A stretch of DNA of 8,121 bases from an uncultured Erysipelotrichaceae bacterium (GTDB lineage: Bacteria > Bacillota_I > Bacilli_A > Acholeplasmatales > Anaeroplasmataceae), in the NCBI GenBank assembly GCA_902796895.1, contig CADBQV010000004.1, forward strand, positions 1-8,121, in the 5' to 3' direction. Each line of letters opens with the position of its first letter. Within the stretch, counting starts at the first letter, position 1. A model generated the notes under the pieces. It did no database searches, was not told the DNA's origin, and worked only from the letters and a program-made list of their open reading frames with translations. Positions 6,532 to 8,121 of this stretch are shown here, one piece after another. The translations under genes were made by a program, and so were the position numbers.

Positions 6532-7011
6532 ATGGCTAGTTTTACTATAAGGGAATTTGAAAAGAAATATGAATTATATTCTAAAGAATTAATGAATATA
6601 AGCTTTGGTTATACTAAATCTAAGGATGATTCATTTGATATTGTTCAAAATGTTTTTTATAAATTATTTAATTTAAAAAAAGATTTTATAAATTTAGAAG
6701 ATGAAAAATATTTTTTAATTAGATTAACTATTAATGAATCATTAGATTTTATAAAAAAGAATAAAAGAATTGTAAATGTAGATGAAAAAACTATAGATCT
6801 TATAGCAGATGAGAAAAATGATAAGAGATTAGAAAAATTAGCAATTTTAGTAAAATCACTCCCGGAAAAATATAGAAGAGTTATCATACTTTATTATTAT
6901 GATAATTTAAAAATTGAAGATATAGTAAATGTCATAAAGATCTCTAAAGATGCAGTAAAGAAAAGATTAGAAAGAGCAAGATTGATACTTAAAGAAAAGA
7001 TGGAGGAATAA
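6532..7011 (+). CDS. ECF (group 4) RNA polymerase sigma factor
   Basis: A 159-residue protein of usual ECF length with only sigma regions 2 and 4. Region 2 covers about residues 8-80: DDSFDIVQNVFYKLF (32-46) is the core-binding region 2.2 helix, and YFLIRLTINESLDFIKKNKR (60-79) is region 2.4, which reads the -10 element. A short acidic linker (81-105) leads to region 4 (about 106-156): LPEKYRRVIILYYYDNLKIE (110-129) and the helix-turn-helix with recognition helix SKDAVKKRLERARLILKE (138-155), which reads the -35. It would direct RNA polymerase to a small regulon when released from its anti-sigma factor. Start: TAGGAGAG seven bases before ATG. Its last codons (ATG GAG GAA) form GGAGG for the next gene, which starts one base after the TAA, the usual sigma/anti-sigma arrangement. 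The exact ECF subgroup cannot be assigned by eye. Confidence 0.93.
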   Translation: MASFTIREFEKKYELYSKELMNISFGYTKSKDDSFDIVQNVFYKLFNLKKDFINLEDEKYFLIRLTINESLDFIKKNKRIVNVDEKTIDLIADEKNDKRLEKLAILVKSLPEKYRRVIILYYYDNLKIEDIVNVIKISKDAVKKRLERARLILKEKMEE

Positions 7012-7012
7012 T

Positions 7013-8121
7013 ATGTTAGATGATTTAAATAAACTAGTTCCTAAGCTAGATGAAGATGACAAAGAAAGAATGTTTAATAATATTAATAATATGAATAATA
7101 ATAAAAAGCCTAAAAAGGCTTTTGGTAAAAATTATATAATTGTTACCTTATCATTCATATTAGTTTTAGCTATTTTAATACCTACTTTAATTATTATTTC
7201 AAATAATAATAACAGTAGTGAAAAGGAAAATAATAATACTAATACAAATACTAATACACCAACAACAAGCTATGATCCAAAGACATCAGAAACTATAATT
7301 AATACAGAAAATAATACTAATTATGAACCTGGTATTTCTTATGATAATAATGAAGCAATAGTATATTTAGAAAAAGAAGATTTACTTGGCGTTGCCGCAT
7401 TTAATGCATTTGAAAATAAAACAACTGAAAAATTAATGCATTTTAATGAGACAGATTATAATCCTTTAATGCCTACATCAACATCAATAACATATACACA
7501 TGAAGAAAAAATAATATATCCATTTAATTTTGTTGAAATAGAAAATGCATATAAATTTAAAATAGAAGTAGATGATATCATAGATTCATATGCTAAAAAA
7601 GTAATAGAAGAAAAATGTGGTTTAGGTATAATTGAGGTTGTAGTTGCAGATTTTAATACATATGATGACATTAATTCAAATTCTTTAATTGAAGATAAAT
7701 TAATATCATTTAGAGGTGAAAATGGTTATTATACAAGCTTAATGAATGGTGGCGAATTATATTCTAATATTTATTATTATACTTTTAGTGAGCATAAAAA
7801 AATCTCAGATGAGGGTATAACTAAAGAACTTTCATTAAAAAAAGGCTTAAAAATAACATTAAAAGAAGATTTTAATAATTTATCATTAACAATTTATTCG
7901 GGAACTTCAAAAAGAGGAGAAAATTATGGCTTAAATGAAGCATATTGTTGTATGGGTGAATATGAAACATTAACTGTAAGTCGTATATTTAAAGTTAATT
8001 CATTAATTCAATATCCTATTATCATGGTTGAATGTAAGATTGTAAGCTTAAATCTAGATGAAGGAATAATTAATGTTTCATCTGATATTTATAATTTAGA
8101 TACAATAAATATTGATGAAAA
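7013..8121 (+). CDS. Single-pass membrane protein, probable anti-sigma factor/sensor, C-terminus cut by window edge
   Basis: The frame is open for 369 codons with no stop before the window end. The layout is a short acidic-basic cytoplasmic part (1-40, including LNKLVPKLDEDDKERMFNNI and a KKPKK cluster), one membrane helix at about 41-63, a low-complexity Asn/Thr/Ser linker (64-105) and a large extracytoplasmic region (106 onward). The cytoplasmic part is shorter than the usual zinc-finger anti-sigma domain and has no His-x3-Cys-x2-Cys motif, so any sigma binding would use another fold. The ectodomain has four Cys (C202, adjacent C312 and C313, C341) and I do not recognise it. The strong GGAGG (7002-7006) six bases before ATG 7013, together with the one-base gap after the sigma gene, ties the two proteins together. 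The role as anti-sigma/sensor is inferred from position and topology; it could instead be a target of the sigma factor. Confidence 0.72.
   Translation, partial: MLDDLNKLVPKLDEDDKERMFNNINNMNNNKKPKKAFGKNYIIVTLSFILVLAILIPTLIIISNNNNSSEKENNNTNTNTNTPTTSYDPKTSETIINTENNTNYEPGISYDNNEAIVYLEKEDLLGVAAFNAFENKTTEKLMHFNETDYNPLMPTSTSITYTHEEKIIYPFNFVEIENAYKFKIEVDDIIDSYAKKVIEEKCGLGIIEVVVADFNTYDDINSNSLIEDKLISFRGENGYYTSLMNGGELYSNIYYYTFSEHKKISDEGITKELSLKKGLKITLKEDFNNLSLTIYSGTSKRGENYGLNEAYCCMGEYETLTVSRIFKVNSLIQYPIIMVECKIVSLNLDEGIINVSSDIYNLDTINIDE
7238..7255 (+). repeat. Hexanucleotide repeat encoding a Thr-Asn linker
   Basis: Three copies of ACWAAT (ACTAAT, ACAAAT, ACTAAT) encode Thr-Asn repeats at residues 76-81 of the membrane protein, just outside the membrane. 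A six-base unit changes length without shifting frame, so linker length could vary between strains. Confidence 0.6.

Noticed and set aside
6657..6887. A 76-codon minus-strand reading frame inside the sigma factor gene
   Set aside because: It is the antisense of a clear ECF sigma factor; its Ser/Phe-rich product mirrors Lys/Glu/Asn codons on the other strand.
7456..7671. A 71-codon minus-strand reading frame inside the membrane protein gene
   Set aside because: Antisense to the coupled gene that starts at 7013, with no promoter or ribosome site and no recognisable product.

Overview
The window is very AT-rich DNA (sampled 60-base blocks run from about 10% to 37% G+C) and is almost fully coding. 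Genes read in the standard bacterial code: TGA, TAG and TAA are all used as stops and tryptophan is TGG, so it is not a Mycoplasma/Spiroplasma-type code. Strong sigma-A-like promoters, good Shine-Dalgarno sites, a GT2-GtrA fusion and an ECF sigma/membrane partner pair suggest an AT-rich Firmicute, perhaps an uncultured gut lineage near the Mollicutes (RF39/Acholeplasma-like Bacilli). That placement is inference; there is no marker gene here.

Left third (1-1432, minus strand): a tight operon reading leftwards encodes a two-helix small membrane protein, a membrane-anchored alpha/beta hydrolase whose nucleophile position is Cys rather than Ser, and the first 64 residues of a probable polysaccharide deacetylase that leaves the window. 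Centre left (1433-1560): a compact divergent control region has two back-to-back promoters, each with an AT-only inverted repeat on its -10 box.

Middle (1561-6464, plus strand): a three-gene operon, each junction being a stop and start separated by one base. It encodes a GT2 glycosyltransferase fused to a GtrA-like membrane domain, a cytoplasmic-looking SGNH acetylesterase of the rhamnogalacturonan acetylesterase type with a C-terminal beta-rich domain, and an 801-residue protein extremely rich in Asn and Ile with a segment reminiscent of the middle domain of GTPase-associated protein 1 (GAP1). The first two point to making or trimming a lipid-linked or surface glycopolymer; the third is unknown.

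Right (6465-8121, plus strand): A-tract DNA and an ECF-type promoter precede a short ECF sigma factor, which is coupled to a single-pass membrane protein with an unrecognised ectodomain, the likely anti-sigma factor/sensor. It runs off the right edge. Taken together, the window looks like an envelope-glycan locus next to an envelope-stress-type sigma module; the functional link between them is inference from adjacency. No tRNA, rRNA, CRISPR array or insertion sequence was seen.
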